In this document: one piece after another, positions 8,217-17,661 of the stretch
Layout: each line of letters opens with the position of its first letter
How positions within the stretch are numbered: the first letter of the stretch is position 1
From: an uncultured Clostridia bacterium
GTDB lineage: Bacteria; Bacillota; Clostridia; TANB77; CAG-508
Reading direction: 5' to 3'
DNA length: 33,416 bases
NCBI GenBank assembly: GCA_934141475.1
Contig: CAKPCG010000019.1
Location: 1 to 33,416 of the forward strand
Program-made: the position numbers and the translations under genes
Notes under the pieces: model-generated
What the model saw: only the letters and a program-made list of their open reading frames with translations
Told to the model about the DNA's origin: nothing
Databases searched by the model: none

Positions 8217-10517
8217 CTATTTTATTTCACTTAATTTTATATTTTTGACAATAATATTTGAAAAATCGTCATCTTCCTCTTCAAATTGTAATTTATTTAA
8301 ATTTTTGTTTTTTTCTTCATTTCTTTCCACATCTTCTAAATTAACTAATATTTTTGTAGATAAATTCATTCCAAGTGGAAGAGTCATATTTTTATTGTCA
8401 AAATATACAATGTTCGTAAATGCTATAAAATTTGTACCTTTTTTGAGTTTTATTTTATATAAATATATTTTTTTACAATTTGGCTCATTTTTTAAAAATT
8501 GATTTAGCTCATCTTCTGAGTTTAAAGATACAGCCTCAAATGTATTAAATTCAAGTGGTTCTTCTGATGCTTTATATACATACATATCCTCTGGCAAGCA
8601 ATTCTTCTTTATCGCTCTTTTTATATCTTTTAAAACATTTTCCAAACTTTTCTTTAATTCAATACCTCTAGTTTCTTTTCTTACTTCTAGTATTTCTGCT
8701 CTATCTCTTGGTTGTTCTCTATGTGTTTTATTTCCAAGTGTTCTTTCCTTATTATTGGTTTGTTTTATTCTACCAAAAATATTAAATGAATCCTCTTCAT
8801 CTTCTTCGACATCTTCACCTTTTAATTTTGCAATTTTTATTTTTTTAAGTTTTTCTGATATTTCCTTATTTTCTGCTGTTTTTAAATTCATTTTATTTAA
8901 AAGTGGCAAAATATCTGTTGATGCAATAAATGAACTGTCTAATTCTGAATCAGTAAATTTGTTTCTTTGGACTCTATCTAAATCTGTTCCAAATTCTTCA
9001 AAATCGTCATCAAAATTAAATATTTTTTCTAATTTTTTTACATTAAATTCTTCTTCTTCGCCTTCATCTAATGAAGCAACCGCATCTTTATTAGAATATT
9101 TCCAAAATTCAAATATACTTTTTTTATGTTTATTTATCTCATCAATATATCGACTTGCGTTTTCAATTTTCTTTTTTAGATTTTTATTTTTTAGTTTTAA
9201 AGCATTTATATCCATTACAATATTATTTGCTTCATCTTCTTTTTTCTCTAATTCTTTAAAACTTTGTTCTAATTCATAAAGTGTGTAATTTTTAGATTCC
9301 ATTCTAAAAAATTCTTTTTTATGTTTTTGTTTTATTTCTTCTTTTTCTTCTTTTTTAGTATTTTCAACCTTTTCTTTGCTTTTTAAATTCTTTTTTCCTC
9401 CAAATTTGAAGAAATATTTCACCTTTCCAAAAAATGTTTTTTTACACTCTAAAAATGTTGTTATTTGTTTTTCCTTTGCCATATATTCAGTTTCTAAAGC
9501 TTTTGTTTCTGTTTGCAAACTTTGAAGTTTAGCTTTTAAATCTTCTAAATCTTCCATAGTTTTGTTTTTTAAGCTTATTGATTTTAAATATTGTTCTGTT
9601 ATAAATTCTGGTAAAGTATTGTATTTTACATTATAATTTTCTAAATAAAATTCTAAGATTCCTTCATCATTTATATTTGTTGTAAATTTATAGTAACGTG
9701 GAAGCTCTGTTTGTAATATAAATATAGCTTTTACAAGTTTATAAAATTTAAGTGCATCTTTGCTATTTTCTAATTTTACTTTGTATAAAGTTTTTATTTT
9801 ATCATAAATTTCTGTTTCTCCAACAATATTAAGACTCATTTCGTCTTTTTTATTCCATACTTCATATATTGTTGGATAATCTCTTGTAAATAACCATAAA
9901 TAATTTTCTAAATCTTTTATTTCGTCTTTTTTTAAAATTTTTCCTTCATAATCTATAAGGCTTATAGGTACAAACACTTTATCATTTTTCTTATTTTGAA
10001 GTTTTCTTTTTAATATGTAGAAAAATGTTGAATAATCTGTATCTTCTGTTGGAACTATCATAAAATATTTATCAGATATTTCCGAATAATATATTTGCCA
10101 CAAATAATTTCCTGTATATTTTACTTTAAATGGTATTTCTTTTGCCAGCATTTTTTGCTCTGCTTCTACTTCTTCTATTTGTGGAATACTAACTTTACTT
10201 AGCATATTTAAAAATTCAGTAAAGTTTAATATATTTTCTTCACTTGTAGAATCTAGGTAAAAACATAGTGGCATTGCTTTTTCATATTTTTCTTTTATTG
10301 AGTCCATTCTATTTGTTGGTGATAATAAAATTTCTATATCATTAACATTTACAAATCTATATTGTTTATACTTTTTTTCATCATATCCTTTTAATGTTCT
10401 AAAATTTATATCTGAATATTCATTTAAGCTTTTAGGTATTTTTTCTAAGTCTAATCCTATATAATCTAATTTTTCTTGTACTTTTGAGTCTACTTTTACT
10501 TTTTTCTTTCTAGGCAA
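8217..10517 (-). CDS. Uncharacterised 766-aa coiled-coil protein
   Basis: I do not recognise a family. The start is TTG (MPRKKKVKV) after GAGAGGAAG. Visible parts: a basic N-terminus; an alpha/beta-looking region (about 45-300) with DKYFMIVPTEDTDYSTFFYILKR; a long charged coiled coil (about 320-360 and 400-480) interrupted by an aromatic/basic patch at about 365-385 (TFFGKVKYFFKFGGKK) that could touch a membrane; a strongly acidic segment (about 490-600); and a compact C-terminal beta-rich region (about 650-740) with DMYVYKASEEP. No signal peptide or clear TM helix, so probably cytoplasmic. It shares a promoter and a 12-18 bp junction with hrcA. It could be a scaffolding or stress protein, but no function can be assigned. 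Confidence 0.85.
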   Translation of the reverse strand: MPRKKKVKVDSKVQEKLDYIGLDLEKIPKSLNEYSDINFRTLKGYDEKKYKQYRFVNVNDIEILLSPTNRMDSIKEKYEKAMPLCFYLDSTSEENILNFTEFLNMLSKVSIPQIEEVEAEQKMLAKEIPFKVKYTGNYLWQIYYSEISDKYFMIVPTEDTDYSTFFYILKRKLQNKKNDKVFVPISLIDYEGKILKKDEIKDLENYLWLFTRDYPTIYEVWNKKDEMSLNIVGETEIYDKIKTLYKVKLENSKDALKFYKLVKAIFILQTELPRYYKFTTNINDEGILEFYLENYNVKYNTLPEFITEQYLKSISLKNKTMEDLEDLKAKLQSLQTETKALETEYMAKEKQITTFLECKKTFFGKVKYFFKFGGKKNLKSKEKVENTKKEEKEEIKQKHKKEFFRMESKNYTLYELEQSFKELEKKEDEANNIVMDINALKLKNKNLKKKIENASRYIDEINKHKKSIFEFWKYSNKDAVASLDEGEEEEFNVKKLEKIFNFDDDFEEFGTDLDRVQRNKFTDSELDSSFIASTDILPLLNKMNLKTAENKEISEKLKKIKIAKLKGEDVEEDEEDSFNIFGRIKQTNNKERTLGNKTHREQPRDRAEILEVRKETRGIELKKSLENVLKDIKRAIKKNCLPEDMYVYKASEEPLEFNTFEAVSLNSEDELNQFLKNEPNCKKIYLYKIKLKKGTNFIAFTNIVYFDNKNMTLPLGMNLSTKILVNLEDVERNEEKNKNLNKLQFEEEDDDFSNIIVKNIKLSEIK

Positions 10518-10636
10518 TTTTACTACTTCCTCTCTTTATGTTTTTTATTTTTTAATTTTAATCTTTTGCATTTATTCTCATAAATAAAGGCTCGCCTTAT
10601 TATTCCTTTTTTTATCTTCAATGTCAAATATGTTTC

Positions 10637-10665
10637 ATTATAATATATTTTCCCCTTTTTTTCAA
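10637..10665 (-). promoter_or_regulatory. Sigma-A promoter of the 766-aa gene and hrcA
   Basis: Minus-strand TTGAAA (10665-10660), a 17-bp spacer and TATAAT (10642-10637). The leader to the TTG start is about 110 nt and contains a short hairpin (AATAAGGC / GCCTTTATT, about 10586-10602). No CIRCE is present. Confidence 0.75.
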
Positions 10666-10687
10666 GGCATTTTTTAAAAGCAATATT

Positions 10688-10722
10688 AAAAATGGAAAAG
10701 TATTAGCTACTTTCCCATTTTT
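10688..10722 (-). terminator. Terminator after spoIIE
   Basis: A 15-bp stem with one mismatch (AAAAATGGAAAAGTA at 10688-10702, partner at 10708-10722) and a 5-nt loop, starting 1 nt after the spoIIE stop codon. Confidence 0.82.
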
Positions 10723-10723
10723 C

Positions 10724-13160
10724 TTATACCTTTTTTATAAATTTACAAACTATAACACTCATATCATCTTTTATTTTTCCAAAGTTATTATCAACAGCCT
10801 CATTTAAGATAATATCTGCTATTTTTTGTGGATTTTTTATATCTATATCTTCCAGCAAATATTTTACCCACAATTCTTTATTTTTATATTCTACATTCGA
10901 ATCCATTATTCCATCACTACACATTGTAACAATATCATTGTTTTCTATATCTTTATCAAAAACATCAGTATTTGCGCCCTTTACAACTCCAGCAGGTAAT
11001 GTTAGTGATTTTATTATTTGGATTTTTCTATTATTTTTTATATATGTTGGACATGCTCCACTTTTTATAAATTCGATATTTCCTCTATATAAATCAACTA
11101 TTGCTATATCTATTGTTGCAAATACATCTTCTGAAACATTTAACAAATTTGAGTTTATTAAATCTACAGAAATATCTCTTTCAAATCCAGAATTTAATAA
11201 CCTTTTTAACATAGAGGTAACTATTTGACTACTTTTTCTAGCCTCCGGACCTGATCCCATTCCATCACTAATTGCAATTAAATACTTTCCATCTTTTAAT
11301 TTTGTTTGTAAAATACTATCACCAGATACTGATTGTCCATCTTTTATTGCTATACTATGACCAATATCTAATATATATTTATCATCTGATAACGCAATTA
11401 TTTTTGTTGTATTTTCATTTTTTATCTCAAATTCGCTTTCAATTACTATTTTTTCTTCTAATACTTTGCTTAAACATTCTGCAATTTTCTCAGCTACATT
11501 ATCATTTGTATTTTTTTCTATATATAACTCGATTTTATATCTATCGTCATTTTTTTTACTAATAAAAATATCTTGGACAATTATTTCTCTTTGTTTTAGT
11601 AATAACACAATTTGTTCTTTTTTATCATTATTTCCATTTTCGCTATCTAATTCTTCATTAATGTTACTTGCAATCTCGGAAATTGCTTTAGAAACTCCAT
11701 TTAGCTGAGTTCCAAAGTTTTTCTTTTCTTCATTTAATCTTGTATTCCAAATAAAATTCATTTTGCTTATTCTAAATGCAGAATTTATAGCTTCTGTCAT
11801 TTTTTCTATATCTCTTGTAACTTTTTCGTCATTTTTATCAAATCCCACAACATAATTATTATTTCTCGCTAAAATTCTAAGTAAATCACTTTCTTTTATA
11901 AATTGTTTGTCATTAAGCTCTCTAAAAATGTCATCTACAATTTTACCATCTACATCTTCTATTGTTTCATATAAGATATTTTCTCCGCATGTATTCTATA
12001 TTGTTTAATAATTCAGATATAAATTTTTGTTTATTTTTTTCTTCTATATCTTCTTTTGTTATAACTGTTGTTGCCACATTTTTATATGTATTTGCCATAT
12101 CTTTTACTGCCTTAGATACATTATTTAGCTTATTTATTGTTTCTTTACTTCTATTTAAACCTCTATTTGTACCAACAGGCAAAAATTTATTATTTCCTAT
12201 AACATTTTCTATATTTAAGTTTATATTTTTAGGCACTGCAAGTAAAGCAATTCCTGCAATTAATATTTCTTTAAATAAAATTACATTTTGAGTTAAACCA
12301 TTTGCTACATAAGAAAGAATAACATTTCCTAAAACAAAACCTCCAACAACACCTAATTTTCCAAATCTATTTAATATTCCAGAAACCATTCCAGAGATTG
12401 CATATGATGCAACAACAATCGGTTCATTATTTGCTATAATACCTAAAGTTACACCTATTGTTGCTCCTGCCGTTGTTCCAATAAGAATTCCATTTTTCCA
12501 ACCAAGAACAAGTACAATAAATATAGATAACACATTTCTTACTGAAAAACCTAATATACTAAAATCTCCCAAACTACATAATGCAATAGATAATAGTAAA
12601 CTCGTTCCTAATACTTCCTCAATTGAAAAAGCCATTTTTTCATTAAAATTTGTTATAACAGTTAACGAATTTGCAAATATTTTATAAAATACCACAACTA
12701 TTATAGACATTGATATTGAAACTAGTATATCGTAAATTAGAACTTGAGTTATTAAAACTTTTAATATACTTACTATTAAACTTGCAAAAAATATTCTTTT
12801 TGCTAGCATTACTTTTTCATTTCTACTAATGTCATTATATTTAGGCTCTTTTATTATAAAACTTGCAAAAAATATCAATAATGTAATAACAAAACTTATT
12901 GCTCCATTTACTCCACCTGAAATTATATTTCCAATTAATCCTAAAATTACGGTTGCAATTATTGGAATCTCATTTGATACGCATGCACCAATTATTGCTA
13001 TACTAAATGGGGAAACACTATAACCCATATTTACCATTGAAATCATTATTGTTACTATATATAAAATTATATACTTTTTTGAAATTACATTGGCTAATAT
13101 ATTTTTTTTAATGCCCATTTCTTCTTTTGTTTTCTCTGTTTCACTTATATTTTGAAACAT
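10724..13160 (-). CDS. spoIIE: Stage II sporulation protein E, needs one +1 frameshift
   Basis: Membrane-bound PP2C phosphatase that dephosphorylates SpoIIAA to activate sigma-F, and acts at the asymmetric septum. The N-terminal part (about 30-310) has about ten hydrophobic helices, followed by a central region. The PP2C domain runs from about 600 to 811 with metal motifs ISDGMGSG (near 630), MCSDGIMD and KDDMSVIV. The frame breaks at CGG (11987-11985). Skipping its C joins 391 N-terminal residues ending NNIEYM to 420 residues starting GENILYE, giving 811 aa, normal for SpoIIE. Start: ATG 13160 with GAGGTGG upstream; an ATG at 13190 is also open but lacks an SD. A Spo0A-type box and -10 lie at 13313-13328. 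Without the shift, translation stops 7 codons later. Confidence 0.92.
11984..11987 (-). other. +1 frameshift site CGGA in spoIIE
   Basis: Coding strand reads ATG CGG AGA in frame 0; family continuity requires ATG then GGA GAA. The extra base is the C at 11987. The P-site codon is AUG, which cannot re-pair one base downstream. Confidence 0.85.
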
Positions 13161-13312
13161 TTTTACCACCTCTTCTTTTTTTAATAACATTTTACTACTT
13201 GTCTTTTGCTTTTTTTGTCTTTTTTAGTATGCTAGTTAAAAAAAGTTTTTTACATATATTGCCTTTTTTATACTACCTTTCCTTTCTTCTTTTGTTTTGC
13301 GATTTTTATTTT

Positions 13313-13328
13313 ATTATAGATTGTCGAA
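13313..13328 (-). promoter_or_regulatory. spoIIE promoter: -10 with adjacent Spo0A box
   Basis: TATAAT on the minus strand (13318-13313), with TTGTCGAA on the plus strand at 13321-13328. The latter matches the Spo0A box consensus TTGNCGAA and lies just upstream of the -10. No good -35 sits at 17 bp, as expected for a Spo0A-activated promoter. spoIIE is a direct Spo0A-P target in Bacillus; the role here is inferred. Confidence 0.6.
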
Positions 13329-13346
13329 AATTACAATATTTTTTGC

Positions 13347-13394
13347 AAAATTAAAGATAGTTTTCAATTTTACTTAAAAACTATCTTTAATTTT
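13347..13394 (-). terminator. Terminator after the ribbon-helix-helix gene
   Basis: Perfect 18-bp inverted repeat (13347-13364 and 13377-13394) with a 12-nt loop, overlapping the stop codon of the upstream gene and separating it from the spoIIE promoter. Confidence 0.8.
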
Positions 13395-13746
13395 ATACTT
13401 TAAACATTCTTCCATCATATTTATCTAAAAATTCTTTTATACTACCATTAACAAGTCTGCTAAATGATATTCCTGTTTCATCTCTAATTTGTATTAGCTC
13501 ATCATAAAATTCTTTTCTAAATAATACAGAACGATATATCGAATCTGTTTTATATGGCTTTTTATAAAACTTTATTTTATCTTTATGTTGTAACAATGTC
13601 TCAACACATACATTTATTAATTTACTTACTGAAATATCATAAATATTGTCACTTAAATATTGTAATTTGATGTACAAATCTTCATCTATATGTAAACTTC
13701 TTGTTACTACTTTATCTTTTTTATATAGTCTTTGTATTGGCTCCAT
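13393..13746 (-). CDS. Tandem ribbon-helix-helix DNA-binding protein
   Basis: A 117-aa protein with two successive strand-helix-helix units: TRSLHIDEDLYIKLQYLSDN with ISVSKLINVCVETLL (about 15-55), and YRSVLFRKEFYDELIQIRDE with ISFSRLVNGSIKEFL (about 70-110). Both match the ribbon-helix-helix pattern (alternating strand, then two helices with a conserved Ser/hydrophobic turn). RHH repressors normally dimerise to form one DNA-binding sheet; two units in one chain could form a built-in pseudo-dimer. SD AGGAGG is 5 nt from the ATG. The upstream region holds a perfect 22-bp palindrome and repeated TATACAAT half-sites, suggesting autoregulation. The target genes are unknown. Confidence 0.65.
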   Translation of the reverse strand: MEPIQRLYKKDKVVTRSLHIDEDLYIKLQYLSDNIYDISVSKLINVCVETLLQHKDKIKFYKKPYKTDSIYRSVLFRKEFYDELIQIRDETGISFSRLVNGSIKEFLDKYDGRMFKV

Positions 13747-13759
13747 TTATACCTCCTGT

Positions 13760-13838
13760 TATACAATAATATGTTTAAAATTATACAGAATAATTTGAGC
13801 CAATTATACTAGATTTAACTATACAATATTGTATAGTT
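13760..13838. promoter_or_regulatory. Palindromic operator and half-sites upstream of the RHH gene
   Basis: Perfect 22-bp palindrome at 13817-13838 (each half AACTATACAAT). Further copies of the core lie at 13760-13768 (TATACAATA) and, degenerate, near 13782 (TATACAG) and 13804 (TATACT). The array covers the likely promoter; TATAAT-like -10 candidates on the minus strand are built from the same half-sites. Probably the operator of the adjacent regulator. Confidence 0.55.
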
Positions 13839-13857
13839 AGCGGTTCATTAGTAAAAT

Positions 13858-13894
13858 AAAAAACAAAACCTAAGAATACTTAGATTTTGCTTTT
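13858..13894 (-). terminator. Terminator after the small Asn/Glu-rich protein
   Basis: An 11-bp stem with one G-U pair (CAAAACCTAAG at 13864-13874, partner at 13879-13889), a 4-nt loop and six U on the minus-strand transcript. Confidence 0.8.
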
Positions 13895-13898
13895 TATT

Positions 13899-14249
13899 CT
13901 ATTCAATTGATTGACTTCCACTTTCTTGATTTCCTACTTGGTTATCTTGTGCATTACTTTCTGTAGTTTCTTCATTAGAGTTATTTTCTGTAGCTTCAGT
14001 ATTTCCATTTTTTACTTCTGAATTTTGATTTTCTTCATTTACTGAGTTTTCATTATTTGTGTTTTCATTTGTTACTTCGTTTTCTACTTCATTTTCTTTT
14101 TCAATACTTTTTCCAGATTCTACATCATTATTTACACTGCTATCAGAATTATCAGATTTGTTCATCCATACAATTCCTATTATTAATAAAATTAAAATTA
14201 CTACCATTGCTAAAATTTTTAGTAGTTCGATTTTTGTCTCTTTATCCAT
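13899..14249 (-). CDS. Small single-pass membrane protein with Asn/Glu-rich tail
   Basis: 116 aa. A short charged N-terminus, one transmembrane helix (about 10-29, LLKILAMVVILILLIIGIVW), then about 85 residues made almost only of N, E, S, T, G and Q with no predicted fold. The helix probably works as an uncleaved anchor with the tail outside. No family recognised. It follows the P-type ATPase by 77 bp on the same strand and has its own downstream terminator, so it may be the last gene of that unit. The start ATG at 14249 is preceded by AGAGGATTG. Confidence 0.7.
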   Translation of the reverse strand: MDKETKIELLKILAMVVILILLIIGIVWMNKSDNSDSSVNNDVESGKSIEKENEVENEVTNENTNNENSVNEENQNSEVKNGNTEATENNSNEETTESNAQDNQVGNQESGSQSIE

Positions 14250-14326
14250 ATTTCAATCCTCTTTCTTTTTAATTTTTCTAAATTTTAACATAAACCTTTT
14301 ATTTTTACAAGTAATAATTTTATATT

Positions 14327-16887
14327 TCACACAATATTCACATTTTTTCTTTTAATTAAAGCCTTATATAGTTCCATAATAATTATTAACGGAGTTGTAA
14401 GTACAATAAGTTTTAATATATTACTTAAAGAAATTAAACCTATACCAAAAACATTTGTTAAAAAACCAGTATTTACTATAATTATTTGAAATAGCATTGT
14501 TATAAATATAGATATTATAAGTAATTTATTGTTACTAATAGGTATTTCAAATGCAGAAATTTTTTCACTTCTACAGTTAAAAATTTGAACATTTTCCATA
14601 AATATCATTAAAGTTAATAAATAAGTTCTTACAATAGTTATATCACACTTTAATACTTTGTATAAATATACATATAGTGAAAACTCTATAGCAGACATTA
14701 CAATCCCAGATATTACAATTTCTTCTATCATAAGTTTATCAAATATAGTCTGTTTTTTTACTTTTTTATTTAAAACATCTTCTTTGTCATTTTCAAATGC
14801 TAAGGCATCACCTTGTACACCATTTGTAATTAAATTTAACCACAAAAGTTGTATTGCAATAAGTGGAATAGGAAAATTAAAAATAATAGCAAGTACAAAC
14901 AAAATAACCTCTGAAAGTCCTGTAGAAAGTAATAAATATATTACCTTTCTTATATTATTGTAAGCATGTCTTCCTTCTTTTACACCATTTACTATACTAG
15001 AAAAATTATCATCAGTAATTATCATATTTCCTGTATCTTTTGCAATATCTGTTCCACTTCCCATTGCTATTCCTATATTTGCTGCTTTTAAAGCTGGCAC
15101 GTCATTTACTCCATCTCCGGTTACAGCTACAAATTCGTTATCAACTTTTAAATTATTTATAATTTCCAATTTTTCCATTGGTGTAACCCTAGAAAATATC
15201 TTGGTAATATCTAGTTTTTTTCCAATTGCCTCAGCTGTATTTTTTTGGTCACCTGTTATCATTATTGTTTTTATTCCAGCTTTTTTACACATGTATGTGG
15301 CTTCTTTTACTCCATCCCTTATAGGATCAATAAATCCTACTAATCCTAAAAACGTTAATTTTTTCATATCATTTTCATTATATTCATCTTTTGGTTTTAA
15401 TTTATTAACTCTTTGTTTTGCAATAGCAATCACTCTATATCCTTCACTTGCAAGCATTTCATTTTGTTTTATTATTTTTTCTTTATCTATTTTCTCATCA
15501 AAACCATTAATATCCATATACTCACAAAATTCTAAAACTTTTTCTGTAGCTCCTTTTACAGTTAGAGTTATTTTGTCATCTTCATAAAAAAATACTGCTG
15601 AATATTTTAATACTGGTTCATATGCTATTCTATATTTAATATCAATATTATCTGAAACAGAAGCTTTCAAGCCCATTGCTAAAAATGCTGTATCTATCGA
15701 ATCTCCTGTGTGTATCCATTTATTATCTTCATATTTTAAAGTTGCCTCATTATTTATAACTCCCATTAAACTAATTTCTTTTATTTCATTTAAAATATTA
15801 TCTTCTGACTCAATTTCTCCAATATCATTATATCCAATTCCTCTAATATAAGCTGTTTTATCATTTGGAAAAATCACTTTTTTTGCTGTTTGTTCATTTG
15901 CTGTAAGAGTTCCTGTTTTATCTGTTGCAATTACAGTGCAGCTTCCCAAACTTTCAACTGAATTTAGCTTTTTTATAATAACATTTTTTTTCGCCATTTT
16001 AGTAGATGCTCTTGATAAAACAATTGTCATTGCAATAGTTAATCCTTCTGGTATTGCAGATATTGTAAGTGCAATTACAGCAGAAAATATTTCTGAAATA
16101 GCATAATTTTTTATATACAATATTAATGCAAGTATTACTGAAAAAATAAAAAAAACAATACTAATTTGCTTGGAAAACTTTTCTATTTTTATTGTTAATG
16201 GTGATTTTGTTTCATCTGACATTAAAACATTTTCTGCAACTTTTCCAAATTCAGTATCTTTACCAATAGCATAAACAACTCCCTTTCCTCTTCCTGTTGT
16301 AACAATAGTTCCTGCAAATCCTATATTTCTTCTTTCTGCCAATTCTGTATTTGTCTTAAGCCTTTCTTCTCCCTTATTTTTTGGACTTGTTTCTCCGAGT
16401 AAGAATTGCTTCATCAATTCTTAAATTTTTAACTTCAAAAAATCTTAAATCTGCTGGTATTTTATTTCCTGATTCTAATTCAACAATATCTCCGAACCAC
16501 AACATCTTCTGAATCTATTTCTGTACTTTTTCCGTCTCTTATAACTCTTGTTTTTATTTTTATCATGTCTTGCAGCTTTTCAGCACTTTTTTTAGAATTC
16601 CATTCTTGATATGTCCCTATAAAAGCATTTATACTAATTACTATTATAATAAATATAGCATCTGCAAAACTTCCTATAAAAATAGAAAATATAGCAGATA
16701 TAATTAATATTAATATTATAGGACTTTTAAATTGATCAATTAAAACATCCAAAATTGTTTTTTCTTTTCCTTTTGGTAATTTATTTTTGCCATTTATCAT
16801 TTGTCTTTGTAATGCTTGCTTTTTTGTTAATCCATTTTTATTTGAATTTGTTTTTTCCAAAACTTCCTCTATAGTTTTATCCCACAT
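14327..16887 (-). CDS. P-type Ca2+-transporting ATPase, needs two +1 frameshifts
   Basis: Cation-pumping P-type ATPase of the Ca2+ (P2A) type. The corrected protein is 852 aa, normal for the family. It has the N-terminal cation-ATPase domain, an A domain with TGE, the TM4 motif SAIPEGLTIAM typical of Ca2+ pumps, the phosphorylation site TDKTGTLT (Asp near 320), MITGDQKNTAEAIG and the hinge TGDGVNDVPALKAANIGIAMG, then C-terminal TM helices. The frame is broken twice by a C before GGA: at 16494 (VVV-GDIVELESGNKIPADLR restored) and at 16397 (ILT-GETSP restored). Start chosen at ATG 16887 (MWDKTIEE), which has AGGAGAT upstream; the frame is open to 16920. Unshifted reading gives only about 135 residues. 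Confidence 0.92.
16394..16397 (-). other. +1 frameshift site CGGA, ATPase site b (TGE motif)
   Basis: Coding strand ACT CGG AGA in the corrected frame; omitting the C at 16397 gives ACT GGA GAA, the invariant Thr-Gly-Glu of the actuator domain. Without it a stop follows within 8 codons. Confidence 0.88.
16491..16494 (-). other. +1 frameshift site CGGA, ATPase site a
   Basis: Coding strand GTT CGG AGA TAT TGT TGA in frame 0. Omitting the C at 16494 gives GTT GGA GAT ATT GTT, the conserved VGDIV of P-type ATPases. It lies 97 nt before site b, so full-length protein needs two shifts of the same kind. Confidence 0.88.
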
Positions 16888-17039
16888 AATAACAATCTCC
16901 TTTTTAGCTATTATTTGCAAATAGGAATGTTTTTATTACATTTTAACTTTGTTCTTATTTCATACATCACATTTTTTTATTATTTTCATATTATATATTA
17001 AGCATTGACACTGCTAATTTATTTACGGAGGAATTAAAA

Positions 17040-17480
17040 ATGGATGAAAAACTTATAAATATGGAAATGCCAAAACCAGGTCCACACTGTCCTTGTTTTG
17101 ATGTTAATGGATTAATCTCAAACGGAAAACAATTCGATCTTGATATAACTTTACCAGAAGATTCTCGTGATGTTATATTTGGAACAATAAAAAATGTTTT
17201 TAAAGAGCCTATTAAAGATGCTGTTGTAAAATTAATAGAAATAGATTTTGGAAGAGATGGTAGAAGAAAAAGAATTCCTGTCTCTCATACTTTTACAGAT
17301 GAACATGGAGAATTTGTTTTTGGACCTCTTTGCCCAGGAAAAAAATATGCTATAGATATTTGGGTAAGTGATGTTCGCCATTACAACATGGAATTTAAAG
17401 GTCATCATGAAGGAAAATGCTTAAAAGGTTTACCTTGTGAAAAATGCGAATGTAAAATTGATAGAAAATGTGAAGAATAG
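17040..17480 (+). CDS. Carboxypeptidase-regulatory-like (beta-sandwich) protein with Cys motifs
   Basis: 146 aa, no signal peptide. The middle (about 45-115) looks like a carboxypeptidase-regulatory/CnaB-type beta-sandwich: VIFGTIKNVFKEPIKDAVVK, TFTDEHGEFVFGPLCPGKKY. Cysteines lie at both ends: HCPCFDV near 17-22 and CLKGLPCEKCECKIDRKCEE at the C-terminus, possibly metal binding or disulfide-forming. SD CGGAGGAA is 6 nt from the ATG. Monocistronic and convergent with the DnaB-like gene across a strong terminator. Function unknown. A TTGACA at 17006 is too close to the start to be its -35. Confidence 0.65.
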   Translation: MDEKLINMEMPKPGPHCPCFDVNGLISNGKQFDLDITLPEDSRDVIFGTIKNVFKEPIKDAVVKLIEIDFGRDGRRKRIPVSHTFTDEHGEFVFGPLCPGKKYAIDIWVSDVRHYNMEFKGHHEGKCLKGLPCEKCECKIDRKCEE

Positions 17481-17602
17481 GTAGATTTCTTTCAAGTGTA
17501 TAATAATAGCAATAACTATAATAAACTCTCAATAATTTAATTATTCAAAATAGAATGAAATAAATAAATAAAAAAATAAAATTTAAAAAATCAAATTGAA
17601 AT

Positions 17603-17653
17603 AAAAATCTCCCAATTTATTAAACTTTTTGTCTAATAAATTGAGAGATTTTT
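17603..17653. terminator. Bidirectional terminator
   Basis: A 20-bp inverted repeat with one mismatch (17603-17622 and 17634-17653), an 11-nt loop, and A and T runs on the two sides. It closes the plus-strand gene at 17040 and the minus-strand gene at 17662. Confidence 0.9.
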
Positions 17654-17661
17654 ACTATTAA

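Noticed and set aside
8217..10350. ADP-ribosyltransferase-like fold in the C-terminal region of the 766-aa protein (DMYVYKASEEP)
   Set aside because: Superficial resemblance to one strand only; no Arg/His, Ser-Thr-Ser or Glu signature is visible.
15110..15120. Other CGGA/TCCG occurrences (for example ACC-GGA in the ATPase, ATC-GGA in mraZ, CTC-GGA in the DnaB-like gene, GCG-GAA in grpE) as shift sites
   Set aside because: In all of these the C belongs to the preceding codon or CGG is split between codons, and the family sequence continues in frame. They are not CGG codons.
17006..17011. TTGACA as a -35 for the 17040 gene
   Set aside because: A -10 at 17 bp would fall on the ribosome binding site and start codon, so transcription would begin inside the gene.
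17025..17028. CGGA in the ribosome binding site before the 17040 gene as a seventh inserted C
   Set aside because: It is non-coding, so there is no frame to test; the SD works with or without the C. Only comparison with relatives could decide.
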